NCBI RefSeq assembly: GCF_001027745.1
Contig: NZ_LECU01000008.1
Location: 62,001 to 126,000, forward strand
Reading direction: 5' to 3'
DNA: 64,000 nucleotides
Source: Pedobacter sp. BMA
Lineage (GTDB): Bacteria; Bacteroidota; Bacteroidia; Sphingobacteriales; Sphingobacteriaceae
This document shows, piece after piece, positions 8,864-17,211 of this stretch (its first letter is position 1; the number at the start of each line of letters is the position of its first letter). Below the pieces are notes generated by a model that had not been told where the DNA came from, searched no databases, and saw only the letters and a program-made list of their open reading frames with translations. Made by a program: the position numbers and the translations under genes.

Positions 8864-8871
8864 CAAAATTA
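8864..8871 (-). promoter_or_regulatory. -7 promoter box for the DUF2480 operon
   Basis: The minus strand reads TAATTTTG, matching TAnnTTTG. The predicted start falls inside the terminator stem just downstream, so the DUF2480 transcript would begin within the hairpin of the preceding gene. The -33 region is not clear. Confidence 0.35.
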
Positions 8872-8883
8872 CGTATTTTCTGT

Positions 8884-10971
8884 TTAATAGAATTTCACAC
8901 GATTGTCTTTTATCTTGGCATTATCCTGTAAAGCCTGGAAAGCTGCGCCCAATGAACGCTGACCTAAGCTTAACAACATCCCTTCTTTTTGTTTGTACAT
9001 GTTGGCAATTGGTGCAGGATTAGTAAATCCATCTACCGAGAACACATATACACCACGCTCGCCTTGTACCGGTGCAGATACTTTGCCTGGCTGAGAACCG
9101 AATACGCTACCTACCAATGCATTTTCTTGTGCCACACCTGGAATTACCGGGTTAGCAAATACAATGTTCGATACCGGACTTACCTGACGCGCAACTTTCG
9201 CTGCAATCTGATCTAAGTTTCCTTTTCCGGCAGCAGCTAATTTCTCTTTTAAAGTTTTAGCTTTTACATTGTTGAGCACCATCGGTTTGATATCGTTTTT
9301 CACATCAGCCAATGATAAAGTGCCTTTCGGACTCACACCTGTTAAGTGCGCCACTACATAAGAATCGCTCATGCTGTAGATTTCAGGCAATACTTCACCT
9401 TTATCTGCTGCATATGCATCCTGGATTAATTTACGTGGGTTATCTAAACCTGCAGCGAAACCCTGAGTAGCGGTAACGCGGTCGGCCAAAGCCACTTTTA
9501 ATTTCTTGCTAGCTGCTACTTTAGCAAAATCACTTCCTTTAACATCGTTTAAGAAGTTACTTGCTGCTTTATAAGCGGCATCTTTGGTTTTGCTGCTTGC
9601 AGTAAGTGCTTTCTCAACGTAAGCCAGCTTAGCTACTTTAGAAGAACCAATTTGTTTTTCGATTTTAAGGATGTGTACACCAAACTGAGATTTTACCACT
9701 TTAACATCGCCAACCTGGCCATCAAAAGCAGCATTCTCAAATTCAGGAACCATAGCGCCACGGGCAAAAGTACCCAGCTCACCACCTTTATCTTTAGAAC
9801 CATCTACACTGTATTGTTTTGCCAGTTCAGCAAAGTTACCGCCTTTAGCGATTAAGCCTTTTAATGAATCAGCCAGTTTGATGGCTTTATCTTCGCCGCC
9901 TAATTTAGCTGCATCTAATAAAATATGGCTCGCTTTAACCGAATCAGGAGAGAAACGGGTTTGAACCACTTTAACAATTTTATAAGAGTTACCTGATAAT
10001 TTCGGACCGTAGAAACTGCCTGCAGGTAAATTGAATACTGCTGAATCTAATGCCGGATCGCCCAGTTTACCTTTTGAAAGGTAAGTGAAAGGAACCTTAA
10101 CATCAGAGTTGATGGCTGCGAACAGTGAATCGTTTTTAGCTACCTGGAAATCTGCAGCCAATTTATCTACCTGTGCTTTTGCAGCCAGTGAATCTTCTTT
10201 GGTTGGGTTGATGCTGAAAGCAACATATTCAAAAGCGCGTGTTTCAGTTGGATTATTGAAACGTGCTTTGTTCTGATCGTAATACTCACTGTAATCTGCA
10301 TCTGTTAGTTTTACAGAAGCATCAGGAATAGAAGTATAATCAAGGCTTACATATTTGAAGTTAGCCAGTTTGTTGCGGTTGTTGTACTCATCGGTAGCTT
10401 CTAATGAAGTTACATACACAGAGTTTTTAATCAGGTTGCTGTATTTGGTTTGCAAAGCCTGGTTGGTTACCTCTTGTTGTAACATATTCGATTGCTGTAT
10501 CGCTTGTGCTTCTTTTGATTTTAAGAAGTTCATCAGCGTAACGCGATCAATCTGTCCGGTTTGAGGGTTAGAGAAATATTGTTTGATTAAAGGGCTTGGG
10601 TTTGAACCTTGCAATAAATCAAGTAATTCATCTTCAGAAACAGTTAATCCTAAACGCTCGTATTCTTTTGTTAACAATACTTTACCCAATTCAGCATTCC
10701 AGGCCTGATCTACAGCCATAGCAGTCATTTGTGCATTCGCACTACCGCCATACTGTTGTTTCATCTGGTTAACACCCTGATCTACTTTCGGTCCGAAGTC
10801 ATCGATACTGATATCGTTGCCATCGATAGACCCCACAACTTTCTGATTTGCCGACCAGAAAGGCTTACCTACGTTAATTGCATCGCCTACTAAAAATGCA
10901 ACAATTGCAAAACCTATCGCAAAGACCAGGATATAGCCTGCACGGTTACGCAAAAATGTCATTAATCCCAT
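8884..10971 (-). CDS. ppiD: PpiD-like periplasmic peptidyl-prolyl isomerase/chaperone
   Basis: A membrane-anchored folding factor for exported proteins. Residues about 12-32 form one transmembrane anchor (YILVFAIGFAIVAFLVGDA), followed by a SurA/PpiD-type N-terminal chaperone region and a parvulin PPIC domain at about 345-440 (ASHILLDAAK ... GGELGTFARGAMVPEFENAAF ... FGVHILKIE). A long helical C-terminal part follows; total 695 aa, close to the 620-700 of the family in Bacteroidota. It lies 134 bp downstream of lptC on the same strand and is closed by the terminator at 8835-8862. Whether the isomerase domain is active cannot be judged by eye; in some family members it is not. Confidence 0.88.
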   Translation of the reverse strand: MGLMTFLRNRAGYILVFAIGFAIVAFLVGDAINVGKPFWSANQKVVGSIDGNDISIDDFGPKVDQGVNQMKQQYGGSANAQMTAMAVDQAWNAELGKVLLTKEYERLGLTVSEDELLDLLQGSNPSPLIKQYFSNPQTGQIDRVTLMNFLKSKEAQAIQQSNMLQQEVTNQALQTKYSNLIKNSVYVTSLEATDEYNNRNKLANFKYVSLDYTSIPDASVKLTDADYSEYYDQNKARFNNPTETRAFEYVAFSINPTKEDSLAAKAQVDKLAADFQVAKNDSLFAAINSDVKVPFTYLSKGKLGDPALDSAVFNLPAGSFYGPKLSGNSYKIVKVVQTRFSPDSVKASHILLDAAKLGGEDKAIKLADSLKGLIAKGGNFAELAKQYSVDGSKDKGGELGTFARGAMVPEFENAAFDGQVGDVKVVKSQFGVHILKIEKQIGSSKVAKLAYVEKALTASSKTKDAAYKAASNFLNDVKGSDFAKVAASKKLKVALADRVTATQGFAAGLDNPRKLIQDAYAADKGEVLPEIYSMSDSYVVAHLTGVSPKGTLSLADVKNDIKPMVLNNVKAKTLKEKLAAAGKGNLDQIAAKVARQVSPVSNIVFANPVIPGVAQENALVGSVFGSQPGKVSAPVQGERGVYVFSVDGFTNPAPIANMYKQKEGMLLSLGQRSLGAAFQALQDNAKIKDNRVKFY

Positions 10972-11105
10972 ATTGTACTGTATAAATTTATTTAGTTTTT
11001 TTAAGAGGGCGCAAGATACAAATTTGCCTTAAAAAAGAAAATACAAAATTTTATTTATCAAGAGCTTAGTTTTCAGGAGTATCAGGTATCAGAACTGGAT
11101 TCGGA

Positions 11106-11681
11106 CTAAGGCGCCACGCCTTCTTTCATGTTCAGCTCCCCGCTACCTGTTTCCATTTCATAGGTACTAAAATCCTGGGGCGCTTTGAAGTTGATGCCGT
11201 TACCGACATTCCCATCAACGCCCTTTACAAATACCCTTTGATTGGAATAAAAGATTTTTTTCTGCTCGTCCCAGATGAGTTCTTCTGAAGAGAAGGTATC
11301 GCCTTTGGCGCTCTTCACCACTACGTTTTTACGGAATTCGGTTTTGAGTTCCTGATCTTTACGGATGGCGTAGTCGCATACGAGGTTACCATCAATCTGG
11401 CCGTTCTCGTTATAGAAGTCGATCTTTACGCCTTTGGGCATTTCCTGGTAAATCGCTGCGTTGGCCGGAGTTACCTTATCAAGTACGGGTGCGTAGCCCT
11501 GCGCTTTTACCCTTGCCGAATCACTGTAAATGATATCAACACCCAGGGTCCTGTCGCGCGCAACATTAACTTTTTTGGAAGAAGCAACAGCATCGGCTTT
11601 TTTTAAATCATCATCTCCACACGATGCCAGAAATAAAGGCAGGGCAAAGATTAAACCATATAAAAAAGCCTTTCTGATCAT
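11106..11681 (-). CDS. lptC: LPS export ABC transporter periplasmic protein LptC
   Basis: LptC receives lipopolysaccharide from LptBFG and passes it to LptA on its way to the outer membrane. Length 191 aa is normal for the group. The N-terminus carries a lipoprotein-like signal, LFLASC with the Cys at about residue 21, as often seen in Bacteroidota LptC. The core has repeated short beta segments of the OstA/LptA jelly-roll type (VKIDFYNENGQIDGNLVCDYAI, FRKNVVVKSAKGD, SSEELIWDEQKK). Its ATG shares one base with the stop codon of the upstream barrel protein (TAATG). The coaX-barrel-lptC order is common in Bacteroidota. Confidence 0.88.
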   Translation of the reverse strand: MIRKAFLYGLIFALPLFLASCGDDDLKKADAVASSKKVNVARDRTLGVDIIYSDSARVKAQGYAPVLDKVTPANAAIYQEMPKGVKIDFYNENGQIDGNLVCDYAIRKDQELKTEFRKNVVVKSAKGDTFSSEELIWDEQKKIFYSNQRVFVKGVDGNVGNGINFKAPQDFSTYEMETGSGELNMKEGVAP

Positions 11682-12976
11682 TAATCTACCCTGTATCTGC
11701 GGAACCAGGTATCGTTAAGTGTAAAACCTAAATGGAAATTGATGTATTGTTCTTTAACCAGGTTATTGTTTAAAGTACCGCGTTGACCAACTTCTGTAGT
11801 GAAGTTGATTTTATAAAAAGCAGTACCCCCGTTTGCTGATGGCAATGGGAAACCAAAACCCAATGAAGCACCCATTTGCTTAATATCCTGATTGTTGATT
11901 TGAATATATGTTTTATCGTAAGAAACCCCTAAACGGTAATCTACCCTTTTCATGTAGTTGTTGTATGAATAGGCATCAGGCGTAAATTGTCCACCTAGAG
12001 ATGCACCCCAGCTGTTTTGTAAGCCTTGGTTTGTACCATTAATAGAAGTGGCTGACCATTTGCTCATTCTGAAATCGGCACCCACCATCCATTTATCATT
12101 TTGCTGAATGGAAATACCAAAGTTATGTGTTAATGGTAAAGTGATGTTTGATGATCCTTTATCCACGCTGCTCAGGGTATCAATTGCCGTTTGCTCGTTT
12201 CCGCTCGCATCTCTCAGGTAACGGGTAGCATAGAAATTCTGGGTGGTATTGATTTTACCTTTGTAGCTTCCTGAATAACCTAAAGTAACGAGGGTCTTTT
12301 TACCTACATTGAAATCGTATTGAAGTCCGTATGAATAGTTGATACCGCCCACGCTGTTTTTATTTTGCAATTTAGCATATACGGAAGTGGCATCGTAAGG
12401 GTATTCTGTAGCCCTGGTGGTTTGCAGGTTACCGAAGATATACTCGATGTTTGCACCGATCCTGAAGTGATCGCCAATGCGGTGACCGTAACCGAAGTAA
12501 GCTTTAGATAAACCACCTTCGCCTTCGTAAATCTGATCTACAGTGGAAGTATCAACCTTGGTTCTGTTGCGGTAAGAGTAACCCAGATCAGAGTATGGCA
12601 GGATACCAAAACTGATGGCCGAGTGCCTGCTTACCGGTGTAGCAAATGCCAGGTGACTAAATGTAGAGTTAAAGCTGTTCTCACTCAGACTGCCTTTTTG
12701 CAAGTTAGTAAGACTGGCATTCATACCGATATCGATGGTGGTTAAGGTAATGCCCGCATAGGATGACGGGTTTTGCATATTGATGTAGTTAAAACCACTT
12801 ACCTTATTTACTGCAGTAGAAATTCCGCCCATTGCCCTTAACTGGGGAAGCAATGAACCTTTGATATTTCCTAATCCATATCTTGAATATGGTGATGATG
12901 TGGTAACCTGTGCATGAGCACCTAAACCACAAACTAAAACGAGTATGGCTGCAATATAATTTATTCTTCTGTACAT
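11681..12976 (-). CDS. Outer-membrane beta-barrel protein (OmpP1/FadL-like)
   Basis: A predicted outer-membrane barrel of about 431 aa. The frame opens at 12997, but the signal peptide starts at the ATG at 12976 (MYRRINYIAAILVLVCGLGAHAQ), one base after the coaX stop codon, so that start is preferred. The mature part has SPYSRYGLGNI and LRAMGGISTAV, typical of Bacteroidota FadL/PorV-like barrels, and many alternating hydrophobic strands rich in Tyr and Gly. The C-terminus is WFRRYRVD. FadL proteins carry hydrophobic compounds; here transport is only inferred. Its fixed place next to lptC suggests an envelope role. Confidence 0.8.
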   Translation of the reverse strand: MYRRINYIAAILVLVCGLGAHAQVTTSSPYSRYGLGNIKGSLLPQLRAMGGISTAVNKVSGFNYINMQNPSSYAGITLTTIDIGMNASLTNLQKGSLSENSFNSTFSHLAFATPVSRHSAISFGILPYSDLGYSYRNRTKVDTSTVDQIYEGEGGLSKAYFGYGHRIGDHFRIGANIEYIFGNLQTTRATEYPYDATSVYAKLQNKNSVGGINYSYGLQYDFNVGKKTLVTLGYSGSYKGKINTTQNFYATRYLRDASGNEQTAIDTLSSVDKGSSNITLPLTHNFGISIQQNDKWMVGADFRMSKWSATSINGTNQGLQNSWGASLGGQFTPDAYSYNNYMKRVDYRLGVSYDKTYIQINNQDIKQMGASLGFGFPLPSANGGTAFYKINFTTEVGQRGTLNNNLVKEQYINFHLGFTLNDTWFRRYRVD

Positions 12977-12977
12977 T

Positions 12978-13712
12978 TTAATCTGCAATAGCTTCATTTA
13001 ATCCTTTTAATACTAAGTAGGGATCATTAATAATTTGCGGGGCAAAGATGCTGTTTTGTAATTGCTTATACAAAAATTTAGCGTCGCCACCTGTTAAAAT
13101 CACCTTTAAAGTACTTTCTTTTCTATTATTTAGGGCGATAAAGCCTTCAATTTCATTTATTACCCCTTGCAATACCCCGTTTTTCATGGCCGAAGCGGTA
13201 TCTGTTCCGGCCTCAATCTGGTCTCTTTCACTCCACTCTACCAAAGGCAGCCTGCCGGTAAATTCGTGCATGGCTTTAAAGCGCATGGCAATACCGGGAC
13301 TAATGCTCCCCCCGAAGTAGGCTTTACTGCTGCCCAGCAAATCGTAGGTAATGCAGGTTCCGGCATCGACAACTAAACTTGCCGAATTGGGATACAAGCT
13401 ATGGGCCGCTAAAACAGCTGCCCACCTGTCTAATCCCAGTGTGGCCGGTGTAAGGTATTTATTCTCTACGCCGTTGGTAAGCTGTGTTGAAAACCGCGTG
13501 TAAAGTGTGTGTTTTTTTAAATACTCTTCCAGGGGTTTAATGTCCTGATTCACACTGCTAATGATTGATTTTTGAGGAGAGAACTTCTCGATTAGTTGTG
13601 CCAGATCAAGAATACCCAGTTTAGTTAAACGTTGATGGTGTACCACTTCGCGATGCTTAAAAATGGCAACCTTCGCTGATGAATTCCCAATATCGATGCT
13701 TAATTTATGCAC
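12978..13712 (-). CDS. coaX: Type III pantothenate kinase
   Basis: First committed step of coenzyme A synthesis: ATP-dependent phosphorylation of pantothenate, in the cytoplasm. Seen: DIGNSSAKVAIF at residues 6-17 (phosphate-binding loop of the ASKHA fold), GLDRWAAVLAA, the catalytic-site motif VDAGTCITYDLL near 115-126, and GGSISPGIAMR. Length 244 aa fits type III enzymes, which need a monovalent cation and are not inhibited by CoA. It leads the coaX-barrel-lptC unit. Confidence 0.95.
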   Translation of the reverse strand: MHKLSIDIGNSSAKVAIFKHREVVHHQRLTKLGILDLAQLIEKFSPQKSIISSVNQDIKPLEEYLKKHTLYTRFSTQLTNGVENKYLTPATLGLDRWAAVLAAHSLYPNSASLVVDAGTCITYDLLGSSKAYFGGSISPGIAMRFKAMHEFTGRLPLVEWSERDQIEAGTDTASAMKNGVLQGVINEIEGFIALNNRKESTLKVILTGGDAKFLYKQLQNSIFAPQIINDPYLVLKGLNEAIAD

Positions 13713-13837
13713 TTAATATCCCTGTCTGCTAATTATTAAATCATTAGAAATTTAGAAAAAACACAGCATAACCAAACTTCATGGCACAAAGCTATCAATC
13801 TTCTTCAAGTTTCGTCCTGGTTTTTTGTTAAAAAAGG

Positions 13838-14818
13838 TTAAACAAAAAGAAAGTACTGCACCGAAAGCACGAACAACAGGAACAGCGTTTCGTAAAACCA
13901 GCGCTTTTTGGCATTAGAAAAATAATAGGCTAACAGCACTGCGCCCGGTGGTACGCACAGTAAAAAATGCCAGGTCCGGAAATCAGGCTTGAGGTAGAAA
14001 CTGGCTGCCGCCACGATGAACATGAAGAACAGGAGCTGGAAGGCTTTCCGGGTACTGATAAAACTGCGGAAGAAGTTTTCGCGAAGCTGTAATGATGCCA
14101 GAATGATGATGATGGCCACAGGGATCAGCACCAGATAATCGTTATAATTGATTTTGAAAACGGATGGAAATTTATTGCCCAGTGGTTTCCAGATCTGATA
14201 AAACAGGCTTAGGTTATCATTCCAGTAGTAAAAAACGGCCAGAAAGAAAAAGACGGTCAGAAAACCGGTCACGCCGGCAACCCACTCGCGCCAGCTGAAC
14301 GCCCGGAACAGCAGCAATGCCAGAAAAATCATCACCATCATGACCATGAAAGGGAAATAAACCAGCGTGCCCAAGCCGATGATCATTCCGATATCAAATA
14401 CCGTAGTGATGGAATTAGCACTCTTCCCCAGTTTCAGGAATTTATCAATGATCCAGATGAGCAGAAAATTGCTCACCAGTGCCGGGCTCAAAATCATAAA
14501 GGGCATGAAGAGACTGGTTCCGGTAACAAACATTAGCGCCGGCAGAAAGCTGGGCTTTGCCAGTAAGTTGTGGTTGTTTACGACATAATTGAAAATTAAT
14601 GCCTGAATAAAAACCAGCATAGACGCAATGGCAATGTTGGTAGATGGGGTAAAGGCGTTGTCGAGGTTGATATTGATAAGCAGCCGGGCAAAGGGCTCCA
14701 GAAAGTCAAAATTCAGCTGTGGCGGCACCTCATAAAAAATGGCTATTCGCATAAAAATTGTATATGCAAACAGCAGCAATATGTTAATGGGGTTGAGCTT
14801 TCTAAACTGATTGATCAT
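13838..14818 (-). CDS. DUF6427 family polytopic membrane protein
   Basis: A 326-aa integral membrane protein with about eight to ten hydrophobic segments spread over its length (for example INILLLFAYTIFMRIAIFY near the N-terminus, MVMMVMIFLALLLF in the middle, ETLFLLFVLSVQYFLF at the end). It fits the Bacteroidota DUF6427 family, whose role is unknown. The N-terminal MINQFRKLNPINILLL is typical of the family. It is followed by coaX after 125 bp. The gene before it on the same strand is a glycosyltransferase, and a gap of about 56 bp with T-rich sequence separates them. No catalytic motif is visible. Confidence 0.72.
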   Translation of the reverse strand: MINQFRKLNPINILLLFAYTIFMRIAIFYEVPPQLNFDFLEPFARLLININLDNAFTPSTNIAIASMLVFIQALIFNYVVNNHNLLAKPSFLPALMFVTGTSLFMPFMILSPALVSNFLLIWIIDKFLKLGKSANSITTVFDIGMIIGLGTLVYFPFMVMMVMIFLALLLFRAFSWREWVAGVTGFLTVFFFLAVFYYWNDNLSLFYQIWKPLGNKFPSVFKINYNDYLVLIPVAIIIILASLQLRENFFRSFISTRKAFQLLFFMFIVAAASFYLKPDFRTWHFLLCVPPGAVLLAYYFSNAKKRWFYETLFLLFVLSVQYFLFV

Positions 14819-14874
14819 GCTTTTTTAAAGAGGAAGCAAAGTAAAGATAAAAAGCTGAAAGTGACAAGTAAGTA

Positions 14875-15873
14875 TCACTTCTCACCTTTTCTCGCATACT
14901 TCTTCACCATGTCATCAATAATCTTCGCGGTTTCATCCGGGAAATCGAATTCATGTTTTTGAGGTTGCGCTACCCAGTTTTTCACAATCGGCAACCAGTT
15001 TCGGGTACTTCCCCAGATCACCGGGAGGCCAAACTGCTTCAATGCATAGGCATTGCATTGCTGCTCAAACTGGAAACGCATTGGCGCGACCAGTAACTTT
15101 TTCTTCAGATACAGGGCTTCAGACGGGCCTTCAAAACCGCCACCGGTAAACAAACCTTCGCAGGTGGCGAGGCTGGTATTGAACTTTTCGTTATTCACGG
15201 GCTCTACCAGTACGTTTCCATGCTGATAGGCGACTTTGGTATGCTTGGAAAATACCTGCCATTGCACCTCAGGAAGCTGGATAAATAATTTAACGAGTCT
15301 TTTATCATCAATAGCCGGCAGATATACGGTATAATGCCCCAGGTTTTTATTCTCCAACGCCCTGATTTCGGAGCGAATAACCGGCGTATGGATAAAGGTA
15401 TCGTAGCGATCGAAATGAAAGCCGATATGGTATTTAGTAGGTGCATATCTGCTCAGGATCAGTTTACCCCAGTCCAATGAACGCGGGCGGGGAACCTTCT
15501 TCGATTTAAAAGCGGCCTGGTGACTCAGCGATACGCAATCGATCCCCTGCAACTTACAGGCCCAGGCACTAACGGGTTCGAAATCGTTAACAATCAGGTC
15601 GTACTCCTTAAGCGGAAGCTGTTTCATGTCTTTCCTGAAGCGGAAAAGGTTCATGTTCAGCCAGGTTTTAAAATGATCTACCCCACCTTTTTTACCAAAA
15701 ATAAAGCTGAAACCATGAAGCTGGTATTTGATCGGCTGACTCAATTTCACATCGGCCTGGGTGCCACTTACCAGGATGTCAAGTTCACCATACTGCTGAA
15801 GTAATGGAATAATTTCCCGTGCGCGGCTCACATGCCCGTTGCCTGTACCCTGAATTGCGTAAAGTATTTTCAT
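14875..15873 (-). CDS. MJ1255-type glycosyltransferase family protein
   Basis: A GT-B-like protein of about 332 aa related to the MJ1255/VC2487 family. The N-terminal MKILYAIQGTGNGHVSRAREIIPLL is the hallmark: a Gly-rich GNGHxxRA loop like that of MurG-type enzymes. A late GLFTGGGFEGPSEALYLKKKLL segment corresponds to the nucleotide-sugar-binding part. I took the ATG at 15873 rather than 15885 because the family starts at MKILYAIQG. The gene lies 21 bp after the LpxH-like phosphatase gene, suggesting one transcript and a shared role in glycolipid or lipid A metabolism. The acceptor is unknown. Confidence 0.8.
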   Translation of the reverse strand: MKILYAIQGTGNGHVSRAREIIPLLQQYGELDILVSGTQADVKLSQPIKYQLHGFSFIFGKKGGVDHFKTWLNMNLFRFRKDMKQLPLKEYDLIVNDFEPVSAWACKLQGIDCVSLSHQAAFKSKKVPRPRSLDWGKLILSRYAPTKYHIGFHFDRYDTFIHTPVIRSEIRALENKNLGHYTVYLPAIDDKRLVKLFIQLPEVQWQVFSKHTKVAYQHGNVLVEPVNNEKFNTSLATCEGLFTGGGFEGPSEALYLKKKLLVAPMRFQFEQQCNAYALKQFGLPVIWGSTRNWLPIVKNWVAQPQKHEFDFPDETAKIIDDMVKKYARKGEK

Positions 15874-15894
15874 TTGATGCTCCAATATCTAAAT

Positions 15895-16749
15895 TTATTG
15901 GGCAATTTCATATTTTATATTCTGTAAAAGAATATTTATATCCAGTTTACTTTTTAAATCATCGGCATCAGACAGGATTCCCTCTTCTGTTTCATCTCTA
16001 ATAAAATCCGCATGATTGTATTTAAAAACCGTCCATTGCTTTTCATGATACTCCAGTGCCGTTAAACTTTCTACCCAGTCGCCGCTGTTAAGATAGGTTA
16101 CTTTTCCCTCATCGGTAGAAATCTCACGCATTTCGGCCTGGTGGATATGTCCGCAAACCACGTAATCGTAGCCTTTTTCGATGGCCAGTTCGGCTGCTGT
16201 TTGTTCAAAGCTATTGATAAACTTAACCGCATCTTTAAACTTAGCCTTGATCTTTTTTGAAAAACTCATCTTCTCGCGGCCGGCTTTGGTGAGTACCCAA
16301 TTGACCACACTGTTGAGCAGAATCAGGGTATCATAGCCTACCGCTCCCATTTTAGCCAGCCATTTAGAATGCTGCATGGTCACGTCGAACACGTCGCCAT
16401 GGAAAAACCACCCCTTTTTGCCATCCAGGTTGAGGATCAGTTTATTTTGCAGGTAGAAACCGCCCATTTCCATGCCATCGAATTTGCGCAGCATTTCATC
16501 ATGGTTACCTGTCAAATAATGTACCTGCACACCTTCTGAAACAAATTTCATCAGCTTGCGGATCACTTTCATGTGCGACTCCGGCCAGTAGCTTTTGCTA
16601 AACTGCCAGATATCGATAATATCACCGTTGAGGATTAATGTTTTGGGCTTAATGCTTTTGAGATACTTTAGCAATTCTTTGGCGTGGCAACCATAGGTGC
16701 CCAGATGCACATCGGAAATTACGACTACATCAACATTTCTTTTACTCAT
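15895..16749 (-). CDS. LpxH-like UDP-2,3-diacylglucosamine diphosphatase family metallophosphoesterase
   Basis: A calcineurin-like phosphoesterase of 284 aa of the COG2908/LpxH-like group. All five metal-site motifs are present: DVHLG (13-17), GDIID (near 41), GNHDE (near 82), a His in FHGDVFD, and CGHIHQ (near 201). LpxH hydrolyses UDP-2,3-diacylglucosamine to lipid X in lipid A synthesis. This sequence is longer than Escherichia coli LpxH (about 240 aa) and resembles the Bacteroidota paralogues found beside a glycosyltransferase, so the exact substrate is open. A 31-residue membrane protein gene precedes it by about 70 bp. Confidence 0.82.
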   Translation of the reverse strand: MSKRNVDVVVISDVHLGTYGCHAKELLKYLKSIKPKTLILNGDIIDIWQFSKSYWPESHMKVIRKLMKFVSEGVQVHYLTGNHDEMLRKFDGMEMGGFYLQNKLILNLDGKKGWFFHGDVFDVTMQHSKWLAKMGAVGYDTLILLNSVVNWVLTKAGREKMSFSKKIKAKFKDAVKFINSFEQTAAELAIEKGYDYVVCGHIHQAEMREISTDEGKVTYLNSGDWVESLTALEYHEKQWTVFKYNHADFIRDETEEGILSDADDLKSKLDINILLQNIKYEIAQ

Positions 16750-16820
16750 AACCGGGATTTTTTAGGGGCAAAGATTTTGATACCGCTTGCAACAAGCAGT
16801 TTAATTTAAAACGGGGATGT

Positions 16821-16916
16821 TTACCACTCTTCTTCCTCATCAAGTTTTACCTCAAAAGGACTGAAGAAATAAAGGATAACAATCAATAAACAAATGGCGA
16901 AAAAGGATTCCAGCAT
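16821..16916 (-). CDS. Small single-pass membrane protein, 31 aa, acidic C-terminus
   Basis: An ATG at 16916 opens a 31-codon frame ending in TAA at 16821. The product begins MLESFFAICLLIVILYFF, a clear transmembrane helix, and ends EVKLDEEEEW, a strongly acidic cytosolic or periplasmic tail. A promoter with TTTG (16961-16964), a 17-base spacer and TACTTTTG (16936-16943) lies 20 bp upstream on the same strand, so it is probably transcribed, perhaps together with the LpxH-like gene 70 bp further on. It is too short for routine calling. The function is unknown; small helper subunits of membrane enzymes look like this. Confidence 0.55.
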   Translation of the reverse strand: MLESFFAICLLIVILYFFSPFEVKLDEEEEW

Positions 16917-16935
16917 AACATCTGATTTAACAATA

Positions 16936-16964
16936 CAAAAGTAAGACATTGAATATCAAACAAA
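16936..16964 (-). promoter_or_regulatory. Promoter for the 31-aa membrane protein and LpxH-like gene
   Basis: Minus strand: TTTG (16961-16964), 17-base spacer, TACTTTTG (16936-16943), matching the Bacteroidota consensus. The predicted start near 16930 leaves a leader of about 14 bases before the ATG at 16916. Confidence 0.55.
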
Positions 16965-17138
16965 TGTTACGGGACTGTTAAATTTTTAGCAGGAAAGTTA
17001 AAGGGGTTGGAAAGTGCAATGGAGAAGGGAGACAGCGGCGAGCGGAGGGATAACCATCCAGGAGCAGAAAGATTACAGGTGGAAAGCCGGGCAAACGGAA
17101 CTTTAACGCACAACAATAAAGGTTAATGAAACAAAAAA
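16965..17138. other. Intergenic stretch without a supported gene
   Basis: Between the promoter above and the YfhO terminator I see no convincing coding sequence. A 62-codon minus-strand frame exists at 16978-17166, but it runs through the terminator hairpin and has a random-looking composition. Confidence 0.5.
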
Positions 17139-17178
17139 TCCTGAGCTGAGGTGTCGAATATGCCACTTCTGCTCAGGA
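17139..17178 (-). terminator. Intrinsic terminator of the YfhO gene
   Basis: A 15-bp stem with two imperfect positions (TCCTGAGCTGAGGTG / CACTTCTGCTCAGGA) is followed on the minus strand by TTTTTTG. It lies 34 bp past the YfhO stop codon. Confidence 0.75.
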
Positions 17179-17211
17179 CTCCGTATGAAAATAAGGATTT
17201 AAGGCCAAAAA

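Noticed and set aside
16978..17166. 62-codon minus-strand ORF upstream of the LpxH-like region
   Set aside because: It runs through the YfhO terminator hairpin and has no start signal or family.
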